A DNA stretch of 24,770 nt from Candidatus Cloacimonas sp. 4484_140 (GTDB taxonomy: Bacteria; Cloacimonadota; Cloacimonadia; JGIOTU-2): positions 1 to 24,770 of the forward strand of contig MVCT01000003.1 of NCBI GenBank assembly GCA_002049945.1, read 5' to 3'. The position numbers and the translations under genes were made by a program. The notes under the pieces were generated by a model that was not told the origin of the DNA, did no database searches, and was given only the letters and a program-made list of their open reading frames with translations. Of this stretch, positions 8,787 to 15,656 are shown piece by piece (within the stretch, counting starts at the first letter, position 1; every line of letters begins with the position of its first letter).

Positions 8787-9796
8787 TGAAAAAAATTGTA
8801 ATACTTATTCTGCTTGTTCTATTGCCGTTGTCCTTATATGCCGGACGATATGCAGGAGATTTCATCCTGCTTGGAAGCGGTGTCCGACCTCTTGGAATGG
8901 GTGGTGCGTTCTCCGCAGTTGCAGATAATGGAAGCGCTATTTATTGGAATGCTTCGGGAATTGCACAGATCAAGGATATTGAAGCAGAATTCATGCATGC
9001 GTTCCTTTTTGATAATCTTGCCACTTATGACTTTTTCTCTTTTTGTATTCCCCTGCCTGCAAGCACTACGATCGGTATCAGCTTTACGCAGCTTTCTGTG
9101 GATAACATTCCATTGTATGATGAAAAATGGATCAAGAATTCAAATGTTTTTATTCGTTCATCAAATGTAGATTTGCAGTTGACGGGTATTCCTGATGGCT
9201 ATTTCACGAGCTCAGACCAGTTATTCGAGTTCGCTTTTGCAAAGAATTTTTCGCGAATTGTAAATCTCGGATGGGAGCTATTCGATTTGCCGATAGATTA
9301 TTATATCGGCGGTGTTTTCAAGTATATCAAACGCGATGTATATGAAAATATCGGAGCAGGAATGGGCGGAGATATATCCTTCATGGTGCGCACTGATCTT
9401 GGAATGCTGACAGATCTTCCCTGGTTTGGTAAGATCAAATTTGCCTTTAATCTTCAGGATATTGGCGGCACAAAGATCACGTGGGATACGCGCTCTAAGC
9501 ACGTTGACGAAATCATCACCACACCAAGACTTGGACTTGCTCTCGATCAGCCGCTCTCTTTCATTGATTCAAGGATGATTCTTGCATTTGACTGGAGCGA
9601 TGTCTATCAGTATTCAAAAAATCTTGGGATGGAACTTACTTACAAGAATATATTGTCTGTCCGGTCAGGTTTATATGAAGAGCATTTTACCGCAGGGTTG
9701 GGATTTCGATATCGACAGTTCGTGATAAATTATGCGCTTGTCACGCATACGGATTTGGGAAATTCACACAGGATTGGAGTAATAGCGAATTTCTAA
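8783..9796 (+). CDS. porV: PorV/PorQ-family outer-membrane protein
   Basis: A 337-residue outer-membrane barrel of the PorV/PorQ (FadL-related, UPF0164-like) family. PorV binds type IX cargo in the outer membrane and forms the attachment complex with PorU. Residues 1-20 are a signal peptide (MMKKIVILILLVLLPLSLYA). The N-terminus of the mature protein carries the family hallmark, GSGVRPLGMGGAFSAVADN followed by YWNASGIA. The rest alternates aromatic and polar residues as in barrel strands and ends on ANF, a typical terminal aromatic residue. The start ATGATG overlaps the porU stop by four bases, so either ATG (8783 or 8786) may be used. The porU-porV order matches P. gingivalis (established). 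PorV and PorQ are hard to tell apart by eye; the neighbour favours PorV. Confidence 0.85.
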   Translation: MMKKIVILILLVLLPLSLYAGRYAGDFILLGSGVRPLGMGGAFSAVADNGSAIYWNASGIAQIKDIEAEFMHAFLFDNLATYDFFSFCIPLPASTTIGISFTQLSVDNIPLYDEKWIKNSNVFIRSSNVDLQLTGIPDGYFTSSDQLFEFAFAKNFSRIVNLGWELFDLPIDYYIGGVFKYIKRDVYENIGAGMGGDISFMVRTDLGMLTDLPWFGKIKFAFNLQDIGGTKITWDTRSKHVDEIITTPRLGLALDQPLSFIDSRMILAFDWSDVYQYSKNLGMELTYKNILSVRSGLYEEHFTAGLGFRYRQFVINYALVTHTDLGNSHRIGVIANF

Positions 9797-9815
9797 ATCC
9801 TAACCTGGACAAGCC

Positions 9816-9847
9816 CCCAGTTAAATAGAAAAGAAAATTTAACAGGG
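9816..9847. repeat. Hairpin just downstream of porV
   Basis: GTTAAAT (9820-9826) pairs with ATTTAAC (9837-9843) around a 10-base loop. Flanking CCC and GGG extend the stem past one A/A mismatch. It lies about 20 bases after the porV stop and could stabilise or end the transcript, but there is no T-run behind it. Confidence 0.5.
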
Positions 9848-9865
9848 CAGGCAGAACCAAAAATT

Positions 9866-9945
9866 TTGCCACAAAGACACAAAGCCACAAAGTTCACTAA
9901 GTTTTTTTTCTCTTCTTTTCGTTTTTCGTGCCTTTGTGGCTAATT
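9866..9945. repeat. Dispersed-repeat-like element with 10-bp inverted repeat
   Basis: AGCCACAAAG (9883-9892) is an exact inverted match to CTTTGTGGCT (9932-9941). The left side has a second GCCACAAAG (9868-9876) in a run of short cacaaag units. The right side reads GTTTTTCGTGCCTTTG (from 9921). A related phrase occurs in inverted orientation at 17779-17804, between tldD and pmbA, so this looks like a small repeat family rather than chance. Confidence 0.5.
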
Positions 9946-10144
9946 TCCATTCAGTTTTCTTTTTTTTGCCCCAAAATACAAGAATATTAGAAATAAGATA
10001 CCAACGATGAAACCACGAAATAACACGAATGAAAAAGTTGATTATTAATAATAACCATTTGAATCATATCTACAAAAGGTTTCACATAGATTGATGAAAT
10101 TATTCTGCCAAAATATAGTAGAATAATAGGATTAAGTGACTATT

Positions 10145-10171
10145 TTTTTTCTATGCCAAGCATAGAAAAAA
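10145..10171. repeat. Perfect 12-bp hairpin with extended outer stem
   Basis: TTTTTTCTATGC (10145-10156) pairs perfectly with GCATAGAAAAAA (10160-10171) around a CAA loop. After a small internal loop, AGTGA (10135-10139) pairs with TCACT (10174-10178). The A/T part lies inside the stem, so neither strand has a free U-tract. It could be a bidirectional transcript end or a recognition palindrome; the role is unknown. Confidence 0.6.
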
Positions 10172-10218
10172 GATCACTCTTCGAATGGGATAATTTAAAA
10201 GAAATTTTTATTTTTTTT

Positions 10219-10260
10219 CTCTGCGTTCTTTAATCTTTGCGTCTCTGCGTCTTTGCGAGA
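10219..10260. repeat. Low-complexity repeat of TCTTTGCG / TCTCTGCG units
   Basis: Four to five near-identical 8-base units follow each other: TCTCTGCG, then TTCTTTAA, TCTTTGCG, TCTCTGCG and TCTTTGCG. It lies some 40 bases downstream of the SLOG-gene stop. It does not extend into any reading frame that looks coding. Confidence 0.55.
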
Positions 10261-10303
10261 ATCTTTATTTTCACGACAACTTGTTGCTAAGTTTTTTTTG
10301 TGA

Positions 10304-10741
10304 CTAAAAGTATTTGATTATATCTTCGGATTTCTGAATAGGAACTATTTTATCAATATTATAAGTTTGATAACCGAGGACAGTTTTACCGAAATCAAGG
10401 CAATATGCGATTTCAGAAAGCGTTCCATACTTCCCGTCGATTGCAACGGCAAGGTCACATGTTCTTGCAATAATTATATTCCGCGCAGTTGATATTCCTG
10501 TGACAATAGGTATGGAAATGTATGGATTAGCATCCGTTTTCTCAAAACCGGGAAGGATTCCAATAGTCATTCCTTCGTTTTCGTATGCACCTTTTGCAGC
10601 TGCTTCCATAACTCCGCCAAGCCCTCCACACACTAAAATACAATTATGCTCAGCAATGAGTTTTCCAACCTGATATGCAAAATCACAGAAATGCTTATCA
10701 GTCGAATTCCCACCTATTACTGCAACGATTTTTTGTTTCAT
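10304..10741 (-). CDS. SLOG/LOG-superfamily protein (TIGR00725-like)
   Basis: A 145-residue cytoplasmic Rossmann-like protein of the SLOG superfamily, which includes the former "lysine decarboxylase" LOG and DprA/Smf-type nucleotide-binding folds. Visible landmarks: N-terminal KIVAVIGGNS, CGGLGGVMEAAAKGA, the short ISTARNIII, and DGKYGTLSEIAYCLDFGK in the place of the LOG PGGxGTxxE motif. The last replaces PGG with DGK, as in the TIGR00725-type small subfamily. No substrate can be named; members are thought to bind nucleotides or nucleotide-derived ligands. The ATG lies one base after the stop of the DUF401 gene with no visible ribosome-binding site, so it is probably translated by coupling. 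The fold is firm, the function unknown. Confidence 0.75.
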   Translation of the reverse strand: MKQKIVAVIGGNSTDKHFCDFAYQVGKLIAEHNCILVCGGLGGVMEAAAKGAYENEGMTIGILPGFEKTDANPYISIPIVTGISTARNIIIARTCDLAVAIDGKYGTLSEIAYCLDFGKTVLGYQTYNIDKIVPIQKSEDIIKYF

Positions 10742-10742
10742 A

Positions 10743-11939
10743 TTAGATAAATATTACAGCAATGATATACACTATTGCAAGAGAAATTGATACTGGCCAG
10801 AATAATTTTTTATAAAAACCTTTGAGATTCGACCCGAAAAACTCAATTGATACTGACACACATGGATGTATAGGGGAGACAATATAACCCATATACGTGG
10901 AGAAGAACATAACAGCAAAGAGAAGATAGGACATGGAATCAGCTCCAAAGCGTGAGTAAAAAATTGGTAGAGCGATAGCAAAAGGCATTTGAACTCGTCC
11001 TGTTACAAAACCAAGGAATGCAGCGATCACAACAATAGTAAAGCTCTTAGAAATAGCTATTTCTGCAATTATCGCAGAAATATTCGACGCCTTAAAAATG
11101 TTTAGAAAAAGGAACATTCCGATGATGATAAGGAAGTATTTGAGCGGTTTCATTTTTTTGATAACTGCAATCAGATCGAAAGGCTTCATCTTTCCAAAAA
11201 GCATAGCCAGGACAAGACTGACTGAAACACCGATAATAAGAGGAATTTCTGTAAGAATATTAGGAAAAAGAGTCATCAAAAGAAGATGGGTAAGCGGAGC
11301 TGCTATAATAATCAAGATTGGTGTAAAGAGAGCTTTGTAATCAAGATGTTTTTGTGAGGGAAGATTGCCTGCTATACCTTTCAACAAAAATATCCAACCG
11401 AGAAGTATCATAAGAATAAAGCCGGGTATCAAATACATCAAAGTTCTGTATAAATATAAGCCAGCCATTTTACTGGTGACAAGTAATGCACCGAGCGGGT
11501 AGATCAGTATCAAAGCATGGCGGAACCAGACATTGATCGCAACATATTGCTTGTCGGAAATATCGCCACCAGCTCTTAGAACGAGAGGAGCAGAAAGAAG
11601 TGCACCGCCGGGCATGGGCAGCATTCCCAGAAATGCAGGTCCAAAAATCAGAAACAGCTTACGCTTCAAACGCAGATTTTTGAACAATCCCACCATTAAT
11701 CCCGATTCTTCCAACACGCCACCGATTAGAGGTATTATACCGACAGCAATTCCAAGTAAAAGTATTGCAGGATCGAGGATAGTGCCTTTGATCTGCTGGA
11801 AGATAAAAACAGGTTTGAGATTGATAAAACCTAATATCAGTGCGCCGATTATGAAGCCGAGCCAAAGGTTCTTTCTCGCGATAAGTATCATCATAGCAAG
11901 CGAAAAGAAGAAACCAAGCCAGATAAACATAGTTGGCAT
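10743..11939 (-). CDS. DUF401-family integral membrane protein
   Basis: A 398-residue inner-membrane protein with about 10-12 hydrophobic segments and almost no soluble part. The family is recognised from the conserved GMLPMPGGALLSAPLV stretch (about residues 103-120), GIIPLIGGVLEESG near the N-terminus, and FFSTYMGYIVSPIHPC toward the C-terminus. The last resembles re-entrant-loop motifs of anion transporters of the IT/DASS type. DUF401 is distantly related to such permeases, and the substrate is unknown. The gene starts four bases after the radical SAM stop and ends one base before the SLOG gene, making a tight three-gene operon. No periplasmic binding protein or ATPase accompanies it. Confidence 0.8.
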   Translation of the reverse strand: MPTMFIWLGFFFSLAMMILIARKNLWLGFIIGALILGFINLKPVFIFQQIKGTILDPAILLLGIAVGIIPLIGGVLEESGLMVGLFKNLRLKRKLFLIFGPAFLGMLPMPGGALLSAPLVLRAGGDISDKQYVAINVWFRHALILIYPLGALLVTSKMAGLYLYRTLMYLIPGFILMILLGWIFLLKGIAGNLPSQKHLDYKALFTPILIIIAAPLTHLLLMTLFPNILTEIPLIIGVSVSLVLAMLFGKMKPFDLIAVIKKMKPLKYFLIIIGMFLFLNIFKASNISAIIAEIAISKSFTIVVIAAFLGFVTGRVQMPFAIALPIFYSRFGADSMSYLLFAVMFFSTYMGYIVSPIHPCVSVSIEFFGSNLKGFYKKLFWPVSISLAIVYIIAVIFI

Positions 11940-11943
11940 ATAC

Positions 11944-12882
11944 TTATACTTTTGCCTTGAAGAACAAACCTCGCTGTTTTTTTACTGCCTCAATCATATC
12001 CTTTTCATGCAGGGCATCAAGATACTTGTTCAGTTCGGCAAGATGAATATCCAGAATTTCGGAAAGATCATCCGCAGTGCAGGGTCGCCGAGAGATGGTC
12101 GCAAGAATTGAGTCTTCGATTTTAAAATTATAGGATTTAACTTTCTCTCTTTTTTGGTAGTTACTAATTGTGACAACGGGCAGACCCTTAAATCTTTTCT
12201 TAATCTTCACGAGAGTTACTTCATCAGCAGGAACGACCCAATTTTCTGTGCCGGGTCTGTCAAGAGAGTTCAATTGGATCAGATCAGGATTGATTTTCTC
12301 TAGAACAATATGAAATTTATTAATTTCTTCATCTGTGTCATTAATGCCGGGTATGATAAATATTTCGAGCCAAATTTTCCCAGAAAACTCCTCGCGAAAG
12401 CTAATAAGTCCTTGAATGATATCAACTGCTTTGATGCCCTTAACAGGTCTGTTTATTTTCTGAAAAATATTATAGGAAACAGCATCAAGAGAGGGCATTA
12501 TCACATCTGCAAGTAATAATTCTTTGCGAACTTCAGGATTGAAAAAGAGAGAACTGTTTGTGAGCACTGCGATCTTATATTGCGAAAATTTCTTCTTAAG
12601 AAATGAGATTATTCGTCCTATACCGATATTCAGCGTTGGCTCACCCGAACCCGAGAATGTAATATAATCAAGTGTGGGATTGGTCGAGAGAAAGGAATCA
12701 AGTTCCGAAATGATTTCATCAACTGGGACATATTCTTTTCTTGTGCTTGTAAGGTTTGTTGTTGCACCACATTCGCAGTACACACAATCAAAAGAGCAGG
12801 TTTTATAGGGAATGGGATCGATGCCAAGCGATAAACCGAGCCGACGCGATGGAACTGGTCCAAAAAGATGTTTATATTTCAT
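11944..12882 (-). CDS. Radical SAM protein, COG0731 (wyosine-synthetase-like) type
   Basis: A 312-residue cytoplasmic radical SAM enzyme. The [4Fe-4S] motif is CSFDCVYC (Cys29, Cys33, Cys36), with an extra Cys38 right behind it. N-terminal FGPVPSRRLGLSLGID, the SAM-contact FSGSGEPTLN and VIMPSLDA are typical of the COG0731 group. That group is named after tRNA wyosine synthetase, but its bacterial members are mostly uncharacterised. The last ~60 residues (from RRPCTADDLSEIL) look like a small winged-helix domain. It probably leads the operon with DUF401 and SLOG downstream. No Shine-Dalgarno precedes the ATG, only a run of T; the SRP RNA end lies about 62 bases upstream. The family is firm; the reaction cannot be named. 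Confidence 0.85.
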   Translation of the reverse strand: MKYKHLFGPVPSRRLGLSLGIDPIPYKTCSFDCVYCECGATTNLTSTRKEYVPVDEIISELDSFLSTNPTLDYITFSGSGEPTLNIGIGRIISFLKKKFSQYKIAVLTNSSLFFNPEVRKELLLADVIMPSLDAVSYNIFQKINRPVKGIKAVDIIQGLISFREEFSGKIWLEIFIIPGINDTDEEINKFHIVLEKINPDLIQLNSLDRPGTENWVVPADEVTLVKIKKRFKGLPVVTISNYQKREKVKSYNFKIEDSILATISRRPCTADDLSEILDIHLAELNKYLDALHEKDMIEAVKKQRGLFFKAKV

Positions 12883-12935
12883 GTTAAAACAAAAAAAGTA
12901 ATCATATTTCAGCCATAGAAATTTTATTATTCATA

Positions 12936-12962
12936 GTAAAAAATGGGTGTGCACCGCACATT
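12936..12962 (-). terminator. Probable intrinsic terminator of the SRP RNA
   Basis: On the minus strand the hairpin TGTGC-GGT-GCACA is followed by CCC and then a run of six T. The stem overlaps the 3' strand of the SRP RNA closing helix, as is common for this RNA. It also separates the radical SAM operon from the yidC block. Confidence 0.55.
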
Positions 12963-13212
12963 GAAATTCTATTCTGAAAGACATTATGTAGTTAGCTCAA
13001 GCCAAGATTACTAACGGCACATCAGACGAACTGCTTATTGCTGCTACCTTCCGGTCCTGACAAGATTCGCAGAGCCCGATTGCGTTAGACTTGACTCTCA
13101 ACACCACTTGCATAACAAACAGACAGACATCAAATCTCGCAGATTGGAATTCAGCCCTGCTATAGCGGATTGCAGGTTACAGGACACCGCTGGCTTCCCG
13201 CCTAGCACACCC
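12945..13212 (-). ncRNA. ffs: Large (Alu-bearing) bacterial SRP RNA
   Basis: RNA scaffold of the signal recognition particle; it binds Ffh and targets nascent membrane proteins to FtsY and the translocon. Read on the minus strand, the domain IV hairpin is unmistakable: GTCAGGACCGGAAGGTAGCA (around 13040-13060) with the GGAA tetraloop. The 5' part carries Alu-domain landmarks of the large (Bacillus-like) form, namely GTGCTAGGCGGGAAG, CCTGTAACCTGCAATCCGC and TAGCAGGGCTGAAT. Farther on are AAGTGGTGTTGA and TTGGCTTGAGCTAACT. The ends pair exactly: GGGTGTGC (13205-13212) with GCACACCC (12945-12952). A TGTGC-GGT-GCACA hairpin sits at the 3' end, followed by ATTTTTTA, which probably serves as terminator. 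The 5' end lies only 10 bases after the yidC stop, so it may be cut from a yidC transcript. Ends are accurate to a few bases. Confidence 0.93.
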
Positions 13213-13222
13213 TATTCTAAAT

Positions 13223-14857
13223 TTATTTCTTTTTATCTACTATAATTTCCTGTGAACGTGCCTGAGTTTTTTTTCGGATTGAAAGCTGCTCCATCACAGA
13301 AAGTATATTATATGTAAACCAGTAAAGCACGAGCCCCGCAGGTAAGGATTTGAATATGAACACAAAGAAAATAGGCATACCGTACATCATAAGTTTCTGT
13401 GTTTTGAGTTGCGCAAGCTGCTTTTCATCCATATCCGGAGTTTGTTTCTGGGACATCAACTTTTGCTGAAAGAACATAGTTATACCCATGAGGATTGGCA
13501 AAATGTAATAGGGATCCGGAATGGAAAGATCCTTCAGCCAGAAGATAAAGCCCGCATGACGAAGCTCGATAGTGGATTGAAGTACCGGGTAGAGTGCAAA
13601 AAGAAATGGGAACTGAATGAGCAGAGGTAAGCATCCACCTAAGGGACTTACCCCATGCTCTTTATAAAGCTTCATGGTTTCCTTTTGAAGCTTCTGGGGA
13701 TTCCCTTTATACTTTGCTTGAAGTTCTTTTAAATGCGGTTGAACCTGTTGCATCTTTTGGGCGGAGGTAAAACTCTTGTGTGTCAACGGATAAAACACAA
13801 ACTTAATGATAGTCGAAAGAAGGATGATCGCAATACCGTAATTTGGAATGAGAGAGTAAATGAATTTCAATAATTTAAGGATCAATTTGCTTATGGGACG
13901 AAGCGGCTTCCAGCCAAAATTCATTGCATTTTCCAGCCCAATATTAAAAGCGTGCAAGCGGTCATAATCAACTGGACCGCAGTAAAATTGGAATGAATGA
14001 TCAATTGAATTTCTTCCCACTTCGATTCTTGCATTTTCCATAATTGCATTATTATCCGCAGAAACATATATCTCTCTAAGTTTTACGGTTCGCTCCGGAA
14101 TTGTTGCAACCATGAAATATTTTGATTTTAGAGCAGTCCAGGTAATGTTACCGTACTGAGAAGCGCCGGATGCTGCCTTTTTCAGGTTGATCTTGTCTAT
14201 CTTATTATCTATAAAGGATACAACATCAATATAAGTATTGAAACGCTTATCACCTTTTTGATCATAGTAGATACCCGCATCAAGCTGAATATCATAAGCA
14301 TCAATAGTGCCCATATCTTTTGCTATTATGTTAATATTCAGGGTGTGGTTATCATCGAGGGAATAGCGCTTTTTAAAAATTATTTTACCATCTTTTTTTA
14401 AAAAGAAGGTAGTAGTGAAGTCATCATAAGTATATTCAAGATTCCGTTTTCTGAAATTAATAGTATCACTGCTCGTATAAAACACAGTGTTGAACATGCC
14501 TTTTTCTTTGATAAAGAGATTCACCGCATCTTCACGAGTTTCATTTTTGATATTTTTCAACACGACCTGTTTAATGTTGCCACCGCGATTTGTAAGAATT
14601 ACTTTTATATCCTCATTCTCAAGGATTATTGCTTCATTTAACGGTATGTCGGATTGCTCTCCAAATGAAGTGGCATCAACCTCGATCTCTTCTTCATCTT
14701 GAGATACATAAGGTTTTGGTGGCTTTACAACTTGCTCAGAACTTTCTGTAGTGGATTGCTGTGGTTGTGGTTGGGCAGGTTGTTTCCACATAAATTTGCT
14801 GCTCAAATAAAATACGACAAATATTAATACGAGGGCAATAATTGTTTTTTTATCCAT
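13223..14857 (-). CDS. yidC: Membrane protein insertase YidC
   Basis: The inner-membrane insertase/chaperone that takes substrates from SRP or SecYEG. Its 544 residues follow the long Gram-negative layout: TM1 (4-23, TIIALVLIFVVFYLSSKF), a Pro/Gln-rich linker, a large periplasmic beta domain (about 70-300), then the conserved 60KD_IMP core from about 320. The core shows FYPLTHKSFTSAQKMQQVQP, GVSPLGGCLPLLIQFPFLFA, DPYYILPILMGITMFFQQK and LPAGLVLYW. The groove position that is Arg366 in E. coli is Lys352 here, a conservative change that keeps the positive charge. The C-terminus is Lys-rich (KKTQARSQEIIVDKKK), which may help ribosome binding. It lies 16 bases after yidD and directly before the SRP RNA. 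Confidence 0.97.
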   Translation of the reverse strand: MDKKTIIALVLIFVVFYLSSKFMWKQPAQPQPQQSTTESSEQVVKPPKPYVSQDEEEIEVDATSFGEQSDIPLNEAIILENEDIKVILTNRGGNIKQVVLKNIKNETREDAVNLFIKEKGMFNTVFYTSSDTINFRKRNLEYTYDDFTTTFFLKKDGKIIFKKRYSLDDNHTLNINIIAKDMGTIDAYDIQLDAGIYYDQKGDKRFNTYIDVVSFIDNKIDKINLKKAASGASQYGNITWTALKSKYFMVATIPERTVKLREIYVSADNNAIMENARIEVGRNSIDHSFQFYCGPVDYDRLHAFNIGLENAMNFGWKPLRPISKLILKLLKFIYSLIPNYGIAIILLSTIIKFVFYPLTHKSFTSAQKMQQVQPHLKELQAKYKGNPQKLQKETMKLYKEHGVSPLGGCLPLLIQFPFLFALYPVLQSTIELRHAGFIFWLKDLSIPDPYYILPILMGITMFFQQKLMSQKQTPDMDEKQLAQLKTQKLMMYGMPIFFVFIFKSLPAGLVLYWFTYNILSVMEQLSIRKKTQARSQEIIVDKKK

Positions 14858-14873
14858 AAATTTTATTTATCCT

Positions 14874-15095
14874 TTAAAGTAGTGGGTCATATCCTCCTCG
14901 CGACCAGGGATTGCACCTCAATAAGCGCCAGGAAGATAAATACATAGCTTTTAAAAAACCATATTTCTGAAATGCATTCTTGGCATAAGCGGAACAGGAT
15001 GGATAAAAGCGGCATGTGTCAGGGAAAATTGGCGAGATAATTTTCTGATAAACTGTTATTAAAAGTATGAAAAAACTATTTATAATCTTATTCAC
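14874..15095 (-). CDS. yidD: Membrane protein insertion efficiency factor YidD
   Basis: A small membrane-associated protein that assists YidC-dependent insertion. From the GTG at 15095 it has 73 residues, the usual length. An upstream in-frame start at 15158 would add 21 residues overlapping rnpA and is unlikely. Hallmarks: YQKIISPIFPDTCRFYPSCS, SAYAKNAFQKYG and LRCNPWSRGGYDPLL. The conserved cysteines are present and an amphipathic N-terminal helix precedes them. The start overlaps the end of rnpA by eight bases, as is typical for this block, so translation is probably coupled. Confidence 0.95.
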   Translation of the reverse strand: MNKIINSFFILLITVYQKIISPIFPDTCRFYPSCSAYAKNAFQKYGFLKAMYLSSWRLLRCNPWSRGGYDPLL

Positions 15096-15408
15096 GTTCT
15101 TCAAGAATTTTTTCAAGTTCGTTATATATATTGTCATGACCGAACTCATAAATACCATGTTTAGTTATTACGAGATAGTCATAATTTATGCGAAATAAAT
15201 CACTATGAGTATGGGCAAAGTTCTTAATCCAGCGTTTAATCTTATTTCTTTTCACGGCATTTGCAATTTTTTTTGAAACAATAACGGCAAGTCCGAAATC
15301 ATTGCCCTTATTGATAGCACATGAAACGATGTCAAAATATGGAGTACGTTTACGTTTACCATGTTTCCTTAATGCATCAAATTCTGCTTGAGAAGTAATT
15401 CTCTTCAC
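15088..15408 (-). CDS. rnpA: Ribonuclease P protein component
   Basis: Protein subunit of RNase P, which supports the catalytic RNA in removing tRNA 5' leaders. It has 106 residues and is basic, with the RNR signature in VKRNKIKRW (52-60) and FGLAVIVSKKIANA just before it. The start is a GTG at 15408; the nearby ATG at 15415 is out of frame. There is no clear Shine-Dalgarno, and the gene begins six bases after the rpmH stop, consistent with coupling to rpmH. The 3' end overlaps yidD. Confidence 0.96.
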   Translation of the reverse strand: MKRITSQAEFDALRKHGKRKRTPYFDIVSCAINKGNDFGLAVIVSKKIANAVKRNKIKRWIKNFAHTHSDLFRINYDYLVITKHGIYEFGHDNIYNELEKILEERE

Positions 15409-15414
15409 GTGTCA

Positions 15415-15549
15415 TTAAATTGACAGTCTTTTGCGACGTTTAGCACGACGACGTTTGAATATCGCCCTGCCATCTTTGGTCTTCATTCTTTTACGAAAAC
15501 CATGAGAACTTTTTTTTGGTTTATTATGTGGCTGAAACGTTCTTTTCAC
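15415..15549 (-). CDS. rpmH: 50S ribosomal protein L34
   Basis: A 44-residue very basic ribosomal protein of the large subunit: MKRTFQPHNKPKKSSHGFRK, then RMKTKDGRAIFKRRRAKRRK. The start is GTG at 15549, with a strong GGAGG (15557-15561) seven bases upstream. It heads the rpmH-rnpA-yidD-yidC block, which is conserved across bacteria and usually lies near dnaA/oriC. Here the gene upstream is a nitrilase-family enzyme instead, and no DnaA-box cluster was seen. Confidence 0.97.
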   Translation of the reverse strand: MKRTFQPHNKPKKSSHGFRKRMKTKDGRAIFKRRRAKRRKRLSI

Positions 15550-15603
15550 AGCTAAACCTCCAGATATACTTTAGAATGTGCAATTCTGAGAGCCCTGATT
15601 TGG

Positions 15604-15618
15604 TGTCAAGTTTTTGAC
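15604..15618 (-). promoter_or_regulatory. Candidate -35 region / small palindrome upstream of rpmH
   Basis: TTGACA on the minus strand (15604-15609) is a consensus -35 box, but no good -10 follows at 16-18 bases. The same site forms an inverted repeat, GTCAA (15605-15609) and TTGAC (15614-15618) with four bases between. It lies in the only gap that could hold the rpmH promoter (15550-15656). Confidence 0.35.
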
Positions 15619-15656
15619 GTTTTAGAATTACAAGTATTTAGTAATGTAAAAAATAT

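Larger units (their letters stand above)
9797..10303. other. 507-base gene-free stretch between convergent gene blocks
   Basis: This is the end-to-end junction of the porV run (plus) and the SLOG-DUF401-radical SAM run (minus). I see no coding signal. It holds several hairpins and dispersed-repeat-like motifs, listed separately: 9816-9847, 9866-9945, 10145-10171 and 10219-10260. The phrase ccacgaaataacacgaatg lies at about 10011-10029. No classical GC-stem plus U-tract terminator stands out on either strand. Confidence 0.7.

Noticed and set aside
9868..9945. CRISPR-like or tandem repeat array
   Set aside because: Units are short, irregular and without equal-length spacers; no cas genes are present.
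11533..12111. 192-residue plus-strand frame across DUF401 and radical SAM genes
   Set aside because: Composition is that of a reverse-strand shadow of a hydrophobic protein, and it crosses two good genes.
12883..12944. Tiny ORF (about 10 codons) between SRP RNA and the radical SAM gene
   Set aside because: Too short, no ribosome-binding site, and the stretch is simply AT-rich leader sequence.
15550..15656. Possible oriC/dnaA-box region next to rpmH
   Set aside because: rpmH is often near oriC, but no DnaA-box cluster, dnaA or gidA is visible here.
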